Shown: piece by piece, positions 36,103 through 45,752 of the stretch
How positions within the stretch are numbered: position 1 is the first letter of the stretch
Layout of the letters: each line of letters opens with the position of its first letter
From: an uncultured delta proteobacterium
GTDB taxonomy: Bacteria; Desulfobacterota; Desulfobulbia; Desulfobulbales; Desulfocapsaceae
Length of the DNA: 64,000 bases
Direction of reading: 5' to 3'
Assembly: GCA_903875445.1 (NCBI GenBank)
Contig: CAIQWD010000056.1
Location: 1-64,000, forward strand
Position numbers and translations under genes: made by a program
The notes under the pieces: generated by a model
Database searches by the model: none
What the model saw: the letters and a program-made list of their open reading frames with translations, nothing else
Told to the model about the DNA's origin: nothing

Positions 36103-37173
36103 TTATTGAATATCTCTCAATTTTTCCGCCTGATCATGGGCAATCAGGGGGAAAATCACGTCTTCAATCTTGCCGCTTATTATCGAGTCGAGTTTATAGA
36201 GTGTGAGATTGATTCGATGATCGGTCATGCGCCCCTGGGGGAAATTATAGGTGCGGATTCTTTCACTCCTGTCGCCACTGCCGACCTGACTTTTGCGATC
36301 CTGGGAAATCTTGTCATGACGCTCCCGTTCCATTTGATCGAGCAATCGGGCACGCAACACAACCAGGGCCTTGGCCTTGTTTTTATGTTGCGATTTTTCA
36401 TCCTGGCAGATGACGACCAGGCCGGTTGGTAGATGGGTGACCCGCACGGCGGAGTCGGTTGTATTAACCGATTGACCACCCGGCCCAGAAGAGCGGAAGA
36501 CATCAAACTTCAGCTCATTCATATCGATATTCAACTCAACCTCATCGGCCTCCGGCAAAATTGCCACGGTAACCGCCGAGGTGTGGATCCTCCCTTGCGT
36601 TTCGGTTTCGGGTACCCGCTGCACTCGATGGACCCCACTTTCATATTTGAGCTTTGAATAGACCTGTTCGCCGCTGATGAGGGCAATGATCTCTTTGAAA
36701 CCACCAATACCGATGGGGTTGGAACTCATAATCTCGACCTTCCAGCCCATAATTTCAGCGAAGCGGCTATACATTCGGAACAGATCCCCGGCAAAAAGTG
36801 CTGCTTCATCGCCCCCGGTTCCCGCTCTGATTTCGAGGAAGATGTTTTTGTCGTCGTTGGGATCCTTAGGCAGAAGAATAACCTTCATTTCCTGATCGAG
36901 CTGTTTTTCTTGAGCAGCCAGGTCCTCAAGGTCGGCTTTGGCCAGGTCTTTCATTTCCTGGTCTTCCAATTCATCAAAGAGGATCGCTTTGTTGTCGCGG
37001 ATTTCCTGCTGCACTTTCATGTATTCCCGATATTTGGCATTGAGTTTCACCAGATGGGCGTGCTCGCGAACAACCTTTTGATACTCCTTTTGGTTGTTTA
37101 CCAGTTGAGGATCGGACAACCGACCTTCAAGATGAGAAATCTTTTCGTCGAGGTCAGCAAATCTTGCAAACAT
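36103..37173 (-). CDS. prfA: Peptide chain release factor 1
   Basis: Class I release factor that reads UAA and UAG. The 356-residue protein starts [19 protein letters not shown] at 37173; a longer reading frame to 37215 has no family match. The GGQ motif is SSGPGGQS (near 233) and the codon-recognition tripeptide is PET in [10 protein letters not shown] (near 188), a PxT variant. Cotranscription with prmC fits its need for methylation. A terminator hairpin lies between it and rpmE, so it may have its own promoter. Confidence 0.96.
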   Translation of the reverse strand: MFARFADLDEKISHLEGRLSDPQLVNNQKEYQKVVREHAHLVKLNAKYREYMKVQQEIRDNKAILFDELEDQEMKDLAKADLEDLAAQEKQLDQEMKVILLPKDPNDDKNIFLEIRAGTGGDEAALFAGDLFRMYSRFAEIMGWKVEIMSSNPIGIGGFKEIIALISGEQVYSKLKYESGVHRVQRVPETETQGRIHTSAVTVAILPEADEVELNIDMNELKFDVFRSSGPGGQSVNTTDSAVRVTHLPTGLVVICQDEKSQHKNKAKALVVLRARLLDQMERERHDKISQDRKSQVGSGDRSERIRTYNFPQGRMTDHRINLTLYKLDSIISGKIEDVIFPLIAHDQAEKLRDIQ

Positions 37174-37201
37174 AACCCTATTAACCAGGCAAAAGACAAA
37201 G

Positions 37202-37238
37202 AAAAAAGTCCACAACCATGACTAGCATCGTTGTGGAC
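37202..37238 (-). terminator. Rho-independent terminator between rpmE and prfA
   Basis: GTCCACAAC (37208-37216) and GTTGTGGAC (37230-37238) form a perfect nine-base stem; on the minus strand the stem is followed by six T and CTTTG. It ends rpmE transcription or attenuates read-through into prfA, which starts 29 bases downstream. Confidence 0.82.
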
Positions 37239-37292
37239 CTCACAGAGAATACAATATTTGTCGGAGGAGAGTACCGACACCGGGTAAAAAGA

Positions 37293-37520
37293 TCAGGATT
37301 TGTCCTTTCCTAATTTGGCATAATGCTGAGCATAACGCTGTTTGAACTTCTCGATACGTCCCGCCGAGTCAATAAGCTTCTGTTTGCCGGTGAAAAATGG
37401 ATGGCAGGCAGAGCAGATCTCAACCTTCATCTCTTTCATTATCGACCCTAATTCAAATGTATTACCACAGGCACAGGCTGCGTTGATTGTATGATACTCA
37501 GGATGGATTCCGTTCTTCAT
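37293..37520 (-). CDS. rpmE: 50S ribosomal protein L31
   Basis: Ribosomal protein of 75 residues from the ATG at 37520 ([10 protein letters not shown]). Zinc-type L31: CAC near residue 16-18 and CSAC near 37-40 form the cysteine site, then [17 protein letters not shown] longer upstream reading to 37592 has no support. It lies between rho and prfA. Confidence 0.95.
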   Translation of the reverse strand: MKNGIHPEYHTINAACACGNTFELGSIMKEMKVEICSACHPFFTGKQKLIDSAGRIEKFKQRYAQHYAKLGKDKS

Positions 37521-37664
37521 AGTTCCTATTCCTCCAACACCCTTCCGGGCGAGAATAAATTTTAACGATATTGATAGTACTTTTTCAAACACAAGAGAGA
37601 TATATTACCCAAACAGCGATTTATTTCAACAAAAAATGGAGCTCCCCCTTCTTACACGGAGATC

Positions 37665-38915
37665 TTACGTATTCATGGAATCAAGAAAATCGGCGTTGGA
37701 TTTCTGCAGTTTCAATTTATCTATCAAAAAATCCATGCAATCGGCCGGATTCATTGAGTTGAGAAGTTTACGAAGTATCCATATCCGGTTGAGGGCATCG
37801 GCCTTGATGAGGAGATCTTCCTTCCGCGTGCCTGAACGTTTGAGATCGATAGCCGGAAAAATTCGTTTATCGGCCATCTTCCGGTCAAGTATCAGCTCCA
37901 TGTTACCGGTGCCCTTGAATTCTTCAAAGATTACCTCATCCATTCGACTCCCGGTTTCGATAAGTGCGGTAGCTAAAATGGTCAAACTGCCCCCCTCCTC
38001 GATATTCCTCGCCGCGCCAAAGAATCGTTTGGGCCGATGCAAGGCATTGGCCTCAACACCACCGGAAAGGATTTTGCCGCTTGCCGGAGTGACGGTGTTG
38101 TAGGCGCGAGCAAGTCGAGTAATAGAGTCGAGTAAAATCACCACGTCTTTTTTGTGTTCAACGAGTCGCTTTGCCTTTTCAATTACCATTTCAGCCACTT
38201 GAATATGGCGTTGCGGCGGTTCGTCAAAGGTTGAACTGACGACCTCGGCCGTCTTGACGCTCCTGGTCATTTCCGTGACCTCTTCAGGACGTTCATCAAT
38301 CAGAAGAACAATGAGATAGACTTCCTTGTGATTGCGCACAATGGAGTTAGCGATTTTCTGCATGAGAACCGTTTTACCGGTACGCGGTGGAGCGACAATC
38401 AGTCCCCTCTGACCCTTTCCAATGGGCGCAAACATATCCATAATCCGCATGGAAATATTATCCGGCTGCCACTCTAAAGTAAAAGCCTCGTTGGGATGAA
38501 GCGGGGTGAGGTTACCGAATAAAGTCTTTTGCTTTGATGCTTCGGGAGGATCAAAATTGACACTATCTACCTTTAACAGGGCAAAATATCGCTCACCTTC
38601 CTTGGGTGCGCGTACCAAACCTTCGATGGTATCTCCGGTACGGAGGTTCAACCTGCGTATTTGCGAGGGAGAAACATAAATGTCATCCGGGCCGGGAAGG
38701 TAATTATAATCAGGGGCCCTGAGAAAACCGAAGCCATCGGGCAGTATTTCCAGGACACCACTCCCGCGCATCTTTCCATCCTTGTCGGATTGGGCTTTAA
38801 GAATTGCAAAGATGAGTTCCTGTTTACGGAGCGCACTATAACCTTCGACCTTTAAGGATCGGCCAAGCGCCACTAATTCACCGATTTTCATCAGTTTAAG
38901 TTCCGCCAGATTCAT
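37665..38915 (-). CDS. rho: Transcription termination factor Rho
   Basis: Hexameric RNA-dependent ATPase helicase that terminates transcription. The 416-residue protein holds the N-terminal helical and OB RNA-binding domains ([20 protein letters not shown] near 62), Walker A APPRTGKT (near 176), [11 protein letters not shown] and the R loop [12 protein letters not shown]. Start ATG at 38915 has AAAGGAGAAG upstream. First gene of the block to murA. Confidence 0.97.
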   Translation of the reverse strand: MNLAELKLMKIGELVALGRSLKVEGYSALRKQELIFAILKAQSDKDGKMRGSGVLEILPDGFGFLRAPDYNYLPGPDDIYVSPSQIRRLNLRTGDTIEGLVRAPKEGERYFALLKVDSVNFDPPEASKQKTLFGNLTPLHPNEAFTLEWQPDNISMRIMDMFAPIGKGQRGLIVAPPRTGKTVLMQKIANSIVRNHKEVYLIVLLIDERPEEVTEMTRSVKTAEVVSSTFDEPPQRHIQVAEMVIEKAKRLVEHKKDVVILLDSITRLARAYNTVTPASGKILSGGVEANALHRPKRFFGAARNIEEGGSLTILATALIETGSRMDEVIFEEFKGTGNMELILDRKMADKRIFPAIDLKRSGTRKEDLLIKADALNRIWILRKLLNSMNPADCMDFLIDKLKLQKSNADFLDSMNT

Positions 38916-39527
38916 TAATCTACTTCTCCTTTCTGGAATTATTGGCAGGATAATGGGGAAACACCGTTGACGCCAAGACGCGTCAGGCTCTTCACCAATA
39001 CCATCGGTGTGGATTTAATAATTTTTGTCAAGACCGCGCATTGCAAGAAATGCCTAGGCAAAATCCATGGCAATGGAAATCATTTATGATTTCAAGAGAA
39101 TTCGTTGAGTACTGTGTGTGTCGGTCAGATAATGTCAATAGAATGGGATAAGCCGTCGTATAACAATAAATAATCCTCAATGTCATGAACGGTTTAAGTG
39201 GCCGTAAAGAACTGGCAGAATTAATTGGAGTTATTTCTTAACGGCACCTAAATGGCCAGATCTGTGACGAATCAAACATTTGAAGTCTGTAGATGGTCCT
39301 AGAACTATCTTCCGGAAACAGCTATCTCAGAGCGGCGTGAACAAACAGGATTCAAAGAGATGATTCAACAAAGACAGGGATTGAGTTTCAAAATCATTGT
39401 TTCCCTTATACGTATTCACGTCTTTACTGTCAAGCTTTTTAGGAGCCGTTACGAAATATCTTGGTTATTCATTCCGATTTCGTTCCGGCTCCTTATACCG
39501 TTCCTAATATTAAAATGTGACAACGGG
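38916..39527. other. Repeat-bearing intergenic region between coaE and rho
   Basis: No gene is supported in 612 bases. It should contain the rho promoter. It holds repeat copy B (39441-39526, listed separately) and, at 39196-39249, a weaker related dyad (AAGTGGCCGTAAAGAAC and ATTTCTTAACGGCACCT). A 65-codon frame at 39360 has no family match and no ribosome site. Confidence 0.6.
39441..39526 (-). repeat. Dispersed two-hairpin intergenic repeat, copy B
   Basis: AGGAGCCGTTACGAAAT (39441-39457) and ATTTCGTTCCGGCTCCT (39477-39493) form an inverted repeat with 15 of 17 pairs, followed by TTATACCGTTCC and a CAACGG that touches the coaE stop. It corresponds to copy A at 20028-20127 in arm sequence, order and orientation. 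Confidence 0.75.
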
Positions 39528-40151
39528 TTAGCCTGTCTTTCTCGCATTTCCCATTGATATCTCTGCCCTAAGATTTTTGCCGAGCCAGGCTATCTGCTGT
39601 ACCGTGCTGACAAAAGTACCGCTATTATCAATGACATAATGGGCATGTTTCAGTTTTTCCGAAAGGGGTAATTGCGTGGCACAAACCCGTTGTATCTCCT
39701 CTGCCGTGAAACCATCCCGGGCCGCCACCCGGCTGTAGCAAAGTTCTTCAGGGACATACACGACCACCCACACGGCAAAATCATGTTGCCAGCCAACTTC
39801 AAAGAGGAGTGGAATCTCCACGACCAGGTTTTTTTCTGTAACGCAACAATGCAGGTAATACTCGGCAACCTCTTCCCGAACCAAGGGGTGAAGAATCCTT
39901 TCCAGCTCGTTTTTCACCCCGCTGTCAGTAAACACAGCCTGGCGCAGAAGCTGTTTATTGAGAGCGCCGTCGGCAGAAAGAAAGCGACTGCCAAACACCT
40001 GGGAAAACGCTGCAAACCCAGGGTTTCCCGGCTGCATCTGTTGCCTGCAGAGCTGATCCGTATCAAGATGCTCGGCTGACATGGCGACCGCGAGAAGCCG
40101 GCTTGCCGTGCTCTTCCCAGAACCCAAGCCTCCGGTCACGGCGATATTCAA
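39528..40151 (-). CDS. coaE: Dephospho-CoA kinase
   Basis: Last step of coenzyme A synthesis. 207 residues; Walker A GGLGSGKST (7-15), HLDTDQLCR and the EIPLLFEVGW lid region. The start is a TTG at 40151 in a TTGA overlap with the rluD stop, which couples the genes; no ATG fits. Repeat copy B lies right after its stop. Confidence 0.93.
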   Translation of the reverse strand: MNIAVTGGLGSGKSTASRLLAVAMSAEHLDTDQLCRQQMQPGNPGFAAFSQVFGSRFLSADGALNKQLLRQAVFTDSGVKNELERILHPLVREEVAEYYLHCCVTEKNLVVEIPLLFEVGWQHDFAVWVVVYVPEELCYSRVAARDGFTAEEIQRVCATQLPLSEKLKHAHYVIDNSGTFVSTVQQIAWLGKNLRAEISMGNARKTG

Positions 40152-41128
40152 TGTCCTGTCTCCTCTGTCATCTTGCTGCCCAATGCATTTAACACCTCGG
40201 CAAAATCTGGCCAGAGAGCTGCAGTATAATCCATCGGTTGTCCAGTAACGGGATGCTGAAAAACCAATCTCGATGCATGCAGGAGGTGCCTGGAAAAAGC
40301 ACTGTTATCACGATGCCCTCCATACACCTTATCGCCAACAACCGGACAACCGAGATGGGCCATATGGACCCTGATTTGATGTGTTCTCCCGGTTTCGATG
40401 ATAATTTTAACCAAGCTGAAGGCAGGGGAAGTTTCCTGAAGGACCTGCCAATTGCTGACAGCATGCCGACCACCGTGTTCCTTTACGGCCATCTTCTGAC
40501 GATGAATGGGGTGGCGCCCCACTGATGCCACCAATCGCCCGCTCTTTTTCTTCAGCACTCCATGGAGCAAGGCCAGGTACTCCTTGGTGAGTCGGCGATT
40601 TTTAAAATCGTCAACCAACTTCCGGTGCACGAAGTCCTGCTTAGCCACCAGCATGATCCCCGAGGTGTCTTTATCAAGCCGATGAACAATTCCAGGCCGT
40701 AAGCTATCGCCGACACCGGCAATCGATTGGCAGTAATGGACCAAGCCGTTGACCAATGTCCCCTGAGAATTACCACTCCCCGGATGCACAACAAGCCCCG
40801 GTGGTTTTGATAACAGCAGAAGAAATTCGTCTTCGTAGATAATTGAAAAATCGATCGGTTGGGGCTGAACATCGATCCTTTCCTGTTTTTCAATATCACC
40901 GGAGACTATCTCTCCCTCTTTCAGTCGATAACTGCTCTTGCGAGATACCGCATCGACACGGATGTGGCCTTTCCGGATAGAGTCGGCAAGGACAGATCTT
41001 GAAAGCGATGGAATAGTCAGAGCAAGGAATTGGTCAAGACGCATTCCAGCTAAGCCCGCATCGATTGCAACCTGAAACGAACTGCCGCGGGCAAGAGAAC
41101 TGTCAATGGCTAGAACGTTGGATTCCAT
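40148..41128 (-). CDS. rluD: RluA-family 23S rRNA pseudouridine synthase, RluD-like
   Basis: The 326-residue protein has an S4 RNA-binding domain (about 27-75, MRLDQFLALTIPSLSRS) and the catalytic HRLDKDTSG motif with D152. RluD modifies helix 69 of 23S rRNA; the S4 domain and RluD-like length favour that, but RluC-type specificity cannot be excluded. It is followed by coaE with a four-base overlap. Confidence 0.9.
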   Translation of the reverse strand: MESNVLAIDSSLARGSSFQVAIDAGLAGMRLDQFLALTIPSLSRSVLADSIRKGHIRVDAVSRKSSYRLKEGEIVSGDIEKQERIDVQPQPIDFSIIYEDEFLLLLSKPPGLVVHPGSGNSQGTLVNGLVHYCQSIAGVGDSLRPGIVHRLDKDTSGIMLVAKQDFVHRKLVDDFKNRRLTKEYLALLHGVLKKKSGRLVASVGRHPIHRQKMAVKEHGGRHAVSNWQVLQETSPAFSLVKIIIETGRTHQIRVHMAHLGCPVVGDKVYGGHRDNSAFSRHLLHASRLVFQHPVTGQPMDYTAALWPDFAEVLNALGSKMTEETGH

Positions 41129-41187
41129 AGGAACTGCCCACAGGGGAGCGTAGAGCGAACAAACAAGACCGGAAAAAACCCGAACAG

Positions 41188-41667
41188 TTAGGAGAAGATG
41201 GCTTCGATGGATTTGCTTACAGCGGCTTCTTCGGTGTTCTGGGCTAATGATAATTCTTTGACGAGGAGGTTTTTGGCGGTATCGAGCATCTTCCTCTCAC
41301 CGTAACTGAGATCCTTATCAACACTCAGCAGGAAAAGGTCTCGTAATACAACGGCAACTTCATGGACAGATCCGGTCTTGATCTTTTCCATATAATCGCG
41401 GTAACGTCTGTTCCAGGTCTGGGTGCCCAGAGCTACCGAACGATCCGCCAAAATATCGAAGACGTTACTCACCTCATGCTTGCCGACAATGGCCCGCAGT
41501 CCGACATTTTTACTGCTGGCAGTGGGGATCATGATCCTCATGCTGTTATCGAGGATTTCTAAAATGTAAAATGATTGATCAATTCCCCCGATTTTCTTCG
41601 TTTCGACGGCTTTAATAACGCCAACACCATGAGCTGGATATACAGCCATATCACCTTCAGAAAACAC
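41188..41667 (-). CDS. CarD/CdnL-type RNA polymerase-binding regulator
   Basis: A 159-residue CarD-family protein. The N-terminal Tudor-like RNAP-binding domain (1-60) reads FSEGDMAVYPAHGVGVI and ends with MIMIPTASSKNVGLR; the C-terminal helical domain has the conserved NRRYRDYMEKIKTGS. CarD/CdnL proteins bind the RNAP beta subunit and stabilise open complexes, especially at rRNA promoters. The start is a GTG at 41667 behind AAAGGAG. The gene is apart from rluD by 59 bases. Confidence 0.92.
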   Translation of the reverse strand: MFSEGDMAVYPAHGVGVIKAVETKKIGGIDQSFYILEILDNSMRIMIPTASSKNVGLRAIVGKHEVSNVFDILADRSVALGTQTWNRRYRDYMEKIKTGSVHEVAVVLRDLFLLSVDKDLSYGERKMLDTAKNLLVKELSLAQNTEEAAVSKSIEAIFS

Positions 41668-41953
41668 AGTTTTCTCCTTTTATCAAAGCGCCTTGCATAA
41701 GGCCGGACACAATAGTAGCTGAATGACAAGACACTACAAATGCATTTGCGAACAAGGAACGCACCGGACGATAACGAGATATTTCATTATTCCGGTTGTG
41801 ATTGATATTTTTGCTGCAGCGGGTGATACTGAAAATCAGTATTATTTAACACTGTACGTTCTTACTATAACTCATTTGCAGAATAATTGCCGCACTTTTT
41901 CCCAGCTATCCAAATATGAATACGATCATGCAGGACTCAACTCGGGATATGCT

Positions 41954-42547
41954 TCATTTCAGGCCATTAAGTAGCCCCATAGCCTTATCCGGCATATCCT
42001 GAAGATAAAGGCGCATGCCTTCTTCAAGCACGGGATATCTGCTGGCCATAAGGGCCTTCTCGGCTTCCTCGAAGTCACTGAGCACATACTTTTCTACAGG
42101 AAACCCAGGATGAACTTCCCCTTTCCCAGGCCTTCCAATACCGATCTTCAACCGATAGAAATCGTTGGTCCCCAAGAATTCGACGAGAGATTTGATACCA
42201 TTGTGCCCTCCGGTACCACCCGCCTTGACAAGTTTTATCCGCCCTGGATTCATATCCAGATCATCGTGGATAACCAATAATTGGTCAGGCACCAACTTAA
42301 AGAACCGGTAATACTGAACTACTGCTTTACCACTCAGGTTCATGAAGGTAACAGGTTTGAGGAGATGAACCTTTTTACCGGAAAACGAAAAGCTTGATGA
42401 AAATGCCTGCCATTTTTCGATAAAATGGGTATGTCCCCATCTCTCCGCCAGGTCATCAACAACCTGAGATCCTACATTATGGCGGTTCAAACGGTATTGC
42501 GCACCGGGATTGCCGAGTCCAACAATCAGGTAGTCATTTGCTTCCAT
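41954..42547 (-). CDS. pth: Peptidyl-tRNA hydrolase
   Basis: Releases tRNA from peptidyl-tRNA dropped from ribosomes. 197 residues from the ATG at 42547 (MEANDYLIVGLGNPG); the longer frame to 42616 reads through a terminator hairpin. Conserved LNRHNVG with catalytic His, FMNLSG, IHDDLD and GGHNGIKS are present. It follows rplY after a terminator, so it may depend on read-through or its own promoter. Confidence 0.95.
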   Translation of the reverse strand: MEANDYLIVGLGNPGAQYRLNRHNVGSQVVDDLAERWGHTHFIEKWQAFSSSFSFSGKKVHLLKPVTFMNLSGKAVVQYYRFFKLVPDQLLVIHDDLDMNPGRIKLVKAGGTGGHNGIKSLVEFLGTNDFYRLKIGIGRPGKGEVHPGFPVEKYVLSDFEEAEKALMASRYPVLEEGMRLYLQDMPDKAMGLLNGLK

Positions 42548-42559
42548 AGAGATTGCATC

Positions 42560-42600
42560 AAAATAAAGAAAGGTCCGAAAAAGAAACCTTTTTCGGACCT
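42560..42600 (-). terminator. Rho-independent terminator between rplY and pth
   Basis: AGGTCCGAAAAAG (42571-42583) and CTTTTTCGGACCT (42588-42600) form a perfect 13-base stem with a four-base loop; on the minus strand TTTCTTTATTTT follows. It ends 24 bases before the pth ATG. Confidence 0.85.
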
Positions 42601-42699
42601 TATATTCTCTTCTCAAGGTGAGAAGTATGAACCTTACGTTGCTTTAAGCTAGGTGTCGGCTTGAGATTCTTCCCTCAGCACAACCTCTCGCTTATTACG

Positions 42700-43275
42700 T
42701 CAGGCGACTGCAGCCTTCTGTCCGGGTTTCATGACACTGACAGCTAACACCTCAGCATCCGTAACCAGTCGGACATTTTCAGGAATGGATATCTCGCCGC
42801 ATTTGACGCAGTCACCAATGGCAAGTGGCGTAACATCTATTACGCATTCATCCGGGATATCGAGTGGCCTGCCTTCGAGAACAACTTCGTTGTGGGCTAT
42901 GACCATATCCCCACCCAAGTCAACACCTTTGGCAGTACCGTTATAGACTACAGGAACAGTGAAAGACCGATTTTTTTGCAGATCGATTTCGCAAAAATCG
43001 ACATGGATCAAAGTGTCGCGGACAGGATCCGTCTGCACCTCTCCTACCATAACGCATCTATCGGTTGCTCCGTCTATTTTTAAGGTAACAACCGTATTGC
43101 GACGATAGAACTCGAGAAGTTTTGTCATCAGGGTTTTAGTCTCAAGTTGCAGCATAACTGCCTCTCCACCGCCACCATACACTACTGCGGGTGTGATTCC
43201 TTGCATACGCAGTTGCCGCATGGGTCCTTTACCGGAAGTATTTCTCACAGATGCGGACATTTCAACCTGAAACAT
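42700..43275 (-). CDS. rplY: 50S ribosomal protein L25/general stress protein Ctc
   Basis: 5S rRNA-binding protein of 191 residues with an N-terminal L25 domain (residues 1-95, SARNTSGKG and VVYGGG) and the C-terminal TL5/Ctc domain (VYNGTAKGVDLGGD). A strong AAGGAGG site precedes the ATG. It stands between prs and pth, a common order. The Ala-rich tail ends the protein. Confidence 0.94.
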   Translation of the reverse strand: MFQVEMSASVRNTSGKGPMRQLRMQGITPAVVYGGGGEAVMLQLETKTLMTKLLEFYRRNTVVTLKIDGATDRCVMVGEVQTDPVRDTLIHVDFCEIDLQKNRSFTVPVVYNGTAKGVDLGGDMVIAHNEVVLEGRPLDIPDECVIDVTPLAIGDCVKCGEISIPENVRLVTDAEVLAVSVMKPGQKAAVA

Positions 43276-43377
43276 AAAGCCTCCTTTGCCAGACAGTCGT
43301 CGCTATTTGCACCAAAAACGACTGAGCAGAATATTATAAAAAGTTATATTATTTCGAAATGATACAAACTATGCCAG

Positions 43378-44319
43378 TTACACAAACAACGAACTGACCG
43401 AATCCTCATTATGTATCCTGCTGATCGCCTCAGCAAGCAAACGGGAGACGGAAAGAACCTTAATTTTCTCACACGTTAGCGACTCGCCGCGAAGGGGTAT
43501 CGAATTGGTAACGACAAGTGATTTCAATTGCGATGCGTTGATTCTTTCAATCGCCGGCCCGGAGAGGACGGGATGAGAGCAACAAGCGTGCACTTCTTTG
43601 GCTCCATGTTCCAGAAGGGTCTTGGCACCGGAACACAGTGTTCCCGCTGTATCGACCATATCATCCATTAAAATCGCAGTTTTCCCCACGACATCGCCAA
43701 TTACGTGCATTGCCTCGCATTCATTGGGTTTGTCGCGACGTTTGTCGATAATGGCCAAACCGGAATTCAACCTTTTGGCAAAGGCTCGGGTTCTCTCCAC
43801 CCCTCCGGCATCGGGAGAAACCATGATGACATCTTCCCCGAAGTTTTGCTTGATATATTTGAGAATCACCGGTGCCGCGAAAAGATGATCGACGGGGATA
43901 TTGAAAAATCCCTGGATCTGTCCGGCATGCAGGTCCATACACAGTACCCTGCGAACCCCAACTGCCATGAACATTTCGGCAACCACCTTGGCGGAAATAG
44001 GGACCCTTGGGGCATTCTTCCTATCCTGGCGCGCATACCCGTAATAGGGAACGACGGCCGTTATCCTTCTCGCTGAAGCTCGTCGCAGAGCATCAACCAT
44101 GATCACCAACTCCATCAGATGATCGTTGACTGGAGTGCAGGTAGGTTGAATAAGAAAAACGTCGGTTCCCCGCACATTTTCCTTTAATTCGACAAAGATC
44201 TCTCCATCACTGAATTTTCTCAGGTCAGCTTTGCTCAAGGGAATATTCAAATGAACGGCAATTTCTTCTGCCAACTGCCTGTGAGCATTGCCTGAAAAAA
44301 TCTTTAAGTCTCGTACCAT
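43378..44319 (-). CDS. prs: Ribose-phosphate pyrophosphokinase
   Basis: Makes PRPP from ribose 5-phosphate and ATP for nucleotides, His and Trp. 313 residues; [16 protein letters not shown] at the N-terminus, [20 protein letters not shown] (near 95), [13 protein letters not shown] (near 127) and the PRPP-binding [18 protein letters not shown] (near 208). tRNA-Gln lies 41 bases upstream, and rplY follows. Confidence 0.96.
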   Translation of the reverse strand: MVRDLKIFSGNAHRQLAEEIAVHLNIPLSKADLRKFSDGEIFVELKENVRGTDVFLIQPTCTPVNDHLMELVIMVDALRRASARRITAVVPYYGYARQDRKNAPRVPISAKVVAEMFMAVGVRRVLCMDLHAGQIQGFFNIPVDHLFAAPVILKYIKQNFGEDVIMVSPDAGGVERTRAFAKRLNSGLAIIDKRRDKPNECEAMHVIGDVVGKTAILMDDMVDTAGTLCSGAKTLLEHGAKEVHACCSHPVLSGPAIERINASQLKSLVVTNSIPLRGESLTCEKIKVLSVSRLLAEAISRIHNEDSVSSLFV

Positions 44320-44353
44320 GTCTTATGCACTCGGAAGAACCGGATAACGTATG

Positions 44354-45322
44354 TTAGTGATGGCTGGGGCGGAAGGATTCGAACCTACGGATGCCGGGAT
44401 CAAAACCCGGTGCCTTACCGCTTGGCGACGCCCCAGTGCAAGCCCTTAACAAATAAACTTTTCCACCGTATTCCTGACGCAACCTGCCAACAATACGAGC
44501 AAAATCCGAACTATTCAATAAATCAGAGTCCGGGAAAATCCCGAAAACGGTCGGACCGCTCCCGGACATCAAAACTTTTGATGCCCCCGCCGTCAAAAGT
44601 GAACCTTTTATACGCTCAATTACCGGATGTTTTGCCGACGTTACCTGTTCGAGGTCGTTATGCATCTCCGCCAGCAGCAAAGAAACGGTTTTGTGCTTTT
44701 GAAAGCATGACAATTTAGAGTTTTTCGCCGGCCTTGTCAATGTTAAATTTTGGAATACCCAGGCAGTCGAGACAAAAATGTCGGGATTAACCAAAATAAA
44801 GGAACAGTCGTCGAGTGACGGCACAGGATACATTATATCGCCAATGCCCCGAGCAACTACGGCATCATGGCATACAGCAAAAAAAGGAACATCGGCACCG
44901 AGTGGCCGGGCAATCTCCAGCATCTCCGGCTCACTGAACTCTTGTTCAAAAATACTGTTCAAGCCTCGTAAAACCGTTCCGGCGTCACTGCTCCCTCCGC
45001 CAAGACCGGCCGCCACCGGAATTTTCTTTTGTAAAAAGATCCGCACTCCACAGCCTACCCCCTTCCGGCTGGCGGCAAAATAGGCACTTGCCGCCCGTGC
45101 CGCAAGGTTGCCGGCATCCGCCGGGATATTAGGATCTGAGCAGAAAAATTCGACCTTCCTGTCCTCAGGCAAAATTTCCAGGGTGATGGTGTCATACAAC
45201 TGCAACTTCTGCATCCAAGTTTCCAGGTCATGATAACCGTCGGAACGTCGGCCGATGACGGAAAGAAACAAGTTGATTTTTGCAGGTGCATGAAGCGTAA
45301 TCTTGCAATTGTCAGGAATCAT
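44354..45322 (-). CDS. ispE: 4-diphosphocytidyl-2-C-methyl-D-erythritol kinase
   Basis: GHMP-family kinase of the MEP isoprenoid pathway, phosphorylating CDP-methylerythritol. The protein has APAKINLFL (12-20), PVAAGLGGGSSDAG (near 101, the ATP loop) and GSGPTVFGIF (near 254). No stop codon occurs before the tRNA-Gln gene downstream: the frame enters it at 44435 and ends only at 44354, so the last 26 or so residues (GASPSGKAPGFDPG...) are the translated tRNA. The natural C-terminus should be about residue 295, close to usual length. RNase P cleavage at the tRNA 5' end would remove the stop codon from the mRNA. Confidence covers the gene, not the tail. Confidence 0.92.
   Translation of the reverse strand: MIPDNCKITLHAPAKINLFLSVIGRRSDGYHDLETWMQKLQLYDTITLEILPEDRKVEFFCSDPNIPADAGNLAARAASAYFAASRKGVGCGVRIFLQKKIPVAAGLGGGSSDAGTVLRGLNSIFEQEFSEPEMLEIARPLGADVPFFAVCHDAVVARGIGDIMYPVPSLDDCSFILVNPDIFVSTAWVFQNLTLTRPAKNSKLSCFQKHKTVSLLLAEMHNDLEQVTSAKHPVIERIKGSLLTAGASKVLMSGSGPTVFGIFPDSDLLNSSDFARIVGRLRQEYGGKVYLLRACTGASPSGKAPGFDPGIRRFESFRPSHH
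44361..44435 (-). tRNA. tRNA-Gln, anticodon TTG
   Basis: On the minus strand the cloverleaf is complete: acceptor TGGGGCG pairs with CGCCCCA, the D arm and loop are GCCAAGCGGTAAGGC, the anticodon stem CCGGG/CCCGG encloses a TTTTGAT loop (anticodon TTG, Gln), and the T arm contains GGTTCGAATCC. CCA is encoded at the 3' end (44361-44363). The ispE frame runs through it on the same strand. The window also encodes GlnRS. Confidence 0.95.
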
Positions 45323-45332
45323 TGTGCAGAAA

Positions 45333-45656
45333 CTACTTCCTCACAACTTTAACAAAGCGAAGCTTGATGTCATAAAGAATGTTTTTCAGCAACTCTTCTT
45401 CATCCGAAGTCAGGTTCCCTTTGGTTTTGTTCTGAATGAGTACCAGAGTATCTATGGCATGTCGCGCCAGGTCGGGCTCCGCTACCCTTTTTCCTGTCTG
45501 CGGGTCGGCGATCTCACCAAGATGGTAGAGAGCGGAGGTATTCAAAGACATTACAAAGGCAGGAAAAGTAACTTCCGGCATCACACATCGCCCCTCCTTA
45601 TTGGGAACCTTTCCCTCGCCACAGCCACAACCATCTTTTTTTGCATCATCTGCCAT
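45333..45656 (-). CDS. DUF1844 domain protein
   Basis: A 107-residue protein from the ATG at 45656 (GGGGAGCAAG site; a seven-codon longer start is less likely). A Cys-rich start (DGCGCGEG...GRC) leads to the DUF1844 core: TFPAFVMSLNTSALYHLGE, then ARHAIDTLVLIQNKTKG and LLKNILYDIKLRFV. The function is unknown; the family is common in Desulfobacterota and Acidobacteria and is often near ispE or serA. No catalytic residues are known. Confidence 0.8.
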   Translation of the reverse strand: MADDAKKDGCGCGEGKVPNKEGRCVMPEVTFPAFVMSLNTSALYHLGEIADPQTGKRVAEPDLARHAIDTLVLIQNKTKGNLTSDEEELLKNILYDIKLRFVKVVRK

Positions 45657-45715
45657 GTCCCTTGCTCCCCTTTTCAAGTCACTTCCATTCCTGACAACCG
45701 GATAAACACCTTCAC

Positions 45716-45746
45716 GAAATTCATTTTAAAACAAGAAATGAATTTC
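45716..45746. repeat. AT-rich inverted repeat after serA
   Basis: GAAATTCATTT (45716-45726) and AAATGAATTTC (45736-45746) form a perfect 11-base stem seven bases beyond the serA stop. There is no T run beyond the stem, so it is not a classical terminator; it may stabilise the serA mRNA end. Confidence 0.4.
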
Positions 45747-45752
45747 AAGGTT

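Noticed and set aside
36103..37215. Longer prfA start at 37215
   Set aside because: The extra 14 residues are hydrophobic and run into the terminator hairpin; [11 protein letters not shown] at 37173 matches release factor 1.
39360..39557. A 65-codon frame between rho and coaE
   Set aside because: It overlaps repeat copy B and the 3' end of coaE, and has no ribosome site or family pattern.
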